A stretch of DNA of 64,000 bases, taken from NCBI RefSeq assembly GCF_022631235.3, contig NZ_CP093310.2, positions 1,116,001-1,180,000 of the forward strand. Direction: 5' to 3'. The translations under genes were made by a program, and so were the position numbers. This DNA is from Psychrobacter raelei. Its GTDB lineage: Bacteria; Pseudomonadota; Gammaproteobacteria; Pseudomonadales; Moraxellaceae. The notes below the pieces were generated by a model. The model ran no database searches, was not told the DNA's origin, and saw only the letters and a list, made by a program, of their open reading frames with translations. Within the stretch, counting starts at the first letter, position 1; every line of letters begins with the position of its first letter. Positions 63,308 to 64,000 of this stretch are shown piece after piece.

Positions 63308-64000
63308 TTAGCTAATATTTTGTTCAAAATAGTCTAAGTCAAAGTCCATGATAGGATCGCTGCCTGTTTTAACCATCTCAGCATGAGCATGAATACGTGG
63401 TAGGATACGGCCGACGAAGTAGGTTGCTAGTTTTAGCTTGTTCGCATAGAACTCACCTTCTTTGTCGTGTGCTGCTTCTACCATCATTGAGAACATAAAC
63501 GCATAGCATAGGTAGCCCATTGCGTGTAGGTAGTCTACCGCACAACCATTGATTTCACTCTTACGGGTGCTGATATTAGTCAGAACGGTTTTGGTTAGCT
63601 CTTCAATGGTGTCTGCTGCATCTAACGTTGCTTGCTTGATTTCGTGATCAGCTTTCATATTAGCAACGAAGTCACGGATTTCAGCCAAGAAGTTCTCTAG
63701 GTATTTGCCATTGTTACGGGCAATTTTACGGCCTAATAAGTCTAGGGCCTGAATGCCGTTTGCGCCTTCATAGATTTGAGAGATGCGCGTGTCACGAACG
63801 ATTTGCTCCATACCCCATTCGCGGATATAACCATGACCGCCGAATACTTGCTGGCTGTCTACTGCCGCTTCGAATGCTTTATCCGTTAAGAATGCTTTAG
63901 CAATAGGGGTGAGCAGGGCAACGCGAGCAGCAGCAGCTTGGGCGTTATCAGCATCAACACTGAATTTAGATTCATCTAATTGCTTAGCCACATACATCGC
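63308..64000 (-). CDS. Acyl-CoA dehydrogenase, C-terminal part (cut by window end)
   Basis: The 3' part of a gene that continues beyond base 64000; the first ATG in view is not the real start. The visible 230 residues contain the C-terminal helical FAD-domain of an acyl-CoA dehydrogenase: VDSQQVFGGHGYIREWGMEQIVRDTRISQIYEGANGIQALDLLGRK, with the catalytic-base position in YEGANG. An extra helical C-terminal extension (about the last 120 residues, with IMDFDLDYF) is of the type found in long FadE-like enzymes of Pseudomonas and Acinetobacter. It carries out the first FAD-dependent step of fatty-acid beta-oxidation. Chain-length preference cannot be judged. Confidence 0.9.
   Translation of the reverse strand, partial: AMYVAKQLDESKFSVDADNAQAAAARVALLTPIAKAFLTDKAFEAAVDSQQVFGGHGYIREWGMEQIVRDTRISQIYEGANGIQALDLLGRKIARNNGKYLENFLAEIRDFVANMKADHEIKQATLDAADTIEELTKTVLTNISTRKSEINGCAVDYLHAMGYLCYAFMFSMMVEAAHDKEGEFYANKLKLATYFVGRILPRIHAHAEMVKTGSDPIMDFDLDYFEQNIS

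Noticed and set aside
1..64000. CRISPR arrays, insertion sequences, prophage, toxin-antitoxin or defence systems, tRNA genes
   Set aside because: No regularly spaced repeats, transposase or phage genes, toxin-antitoxin pairs or tRNA-like T-loop/acceptor patterns were seen on reading both strands; the gene content is core metabolism and information processing.

Overview
The window reads as a stretch of chromosome from a gammaproteobacterium of the family Moraxellaceae, most likely Psychrobacter or a close relative. I base this on the protein flavour of the housekeeping genes (GyrA, AcnB, ClpB, RnfB, FimL-like protein, a three-gene RND pump without a local regulator), the moderate GC content and AT-rich spacers. 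The genus is an inference; no 16S rRNA gene is present. I see no tRNA or rRNA gene, insertion sequence, prophage or CRISPR array. Nearly all the sequence is compact core-genome coding DNA with well-formed intrinsic terminators.

Layout. 1-5.4 kb (+): type IB topoisomerase, cardiolipin synthase, Kdo transferase waaA overlapping rsmE. 5.5-11.2 kb (+): a ferric-iron ABC importer (two substrate-binding lipoproteins, fused permease, ATPase) with a Fur-like site and promoter before the second binding protein. 11.3-16.2 kb: cmoM (-) divergent from gyrA (+), a glutathione transferase and a small membrane protein. 16.2-21.2 kb (+): clpB with a sigma-32-like promoter, then a BCCT transporter. 21.3-28.3 kb (-): DUF3144 protein, metK, nth, a stand-alone rnfB, a FimL-like protein, dnaQ, rnhA. 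28.5-29.6 kb (+): two small envelope proteins. 29.8-36.2 kb (-): acrA-acrB-oprM efflux operon. 36.8-40.4 kb: ispB (-) divergent from rplU-rpmA (+), then lolA. 40.8-47.5 kb: TetR regulator (+), then on the minus strand a multidrug transporter, queE, dapD, a monoacylglycerol-lipase-like hydrolase, lipA and a carboxymuconolactone-decarboxylase-family protein. 48-52.2 kb (+): acnB and a PLP aminotransferase. 52.4-56 kb (-): a PaaG-like crotonase, threonine aldolase, dnaB. 56.4-59.5 kb (+): pdxA-rsmA-apaH. 59.6-64 kb (-): an SDR dehydrogenase, a large membrane protein of the so-called site-specific recombinase family, and the 3' part of an acyl-CoA dehydrogenase gene cut by the window end.

Nothing here looks like a complete undescribed multi-gene system. 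The items most worth a second look are individual: isoleucine at the quinolone-resistance position of GyrA; an iron-binding-protein paralogue that has lost the metal-binding tyrosines; a perfect 15-bp-stem hairpin without a U-tract between ispB and rplU; an inverted repeat enclosing direct repeats in the acnB leader; a nine-copy 11-bp minisatellite over the oprM stop codon; a TTTA tract just upstream of a multidrug transporter; and the membrane 'recombinase' whose name does not fit its sequence.
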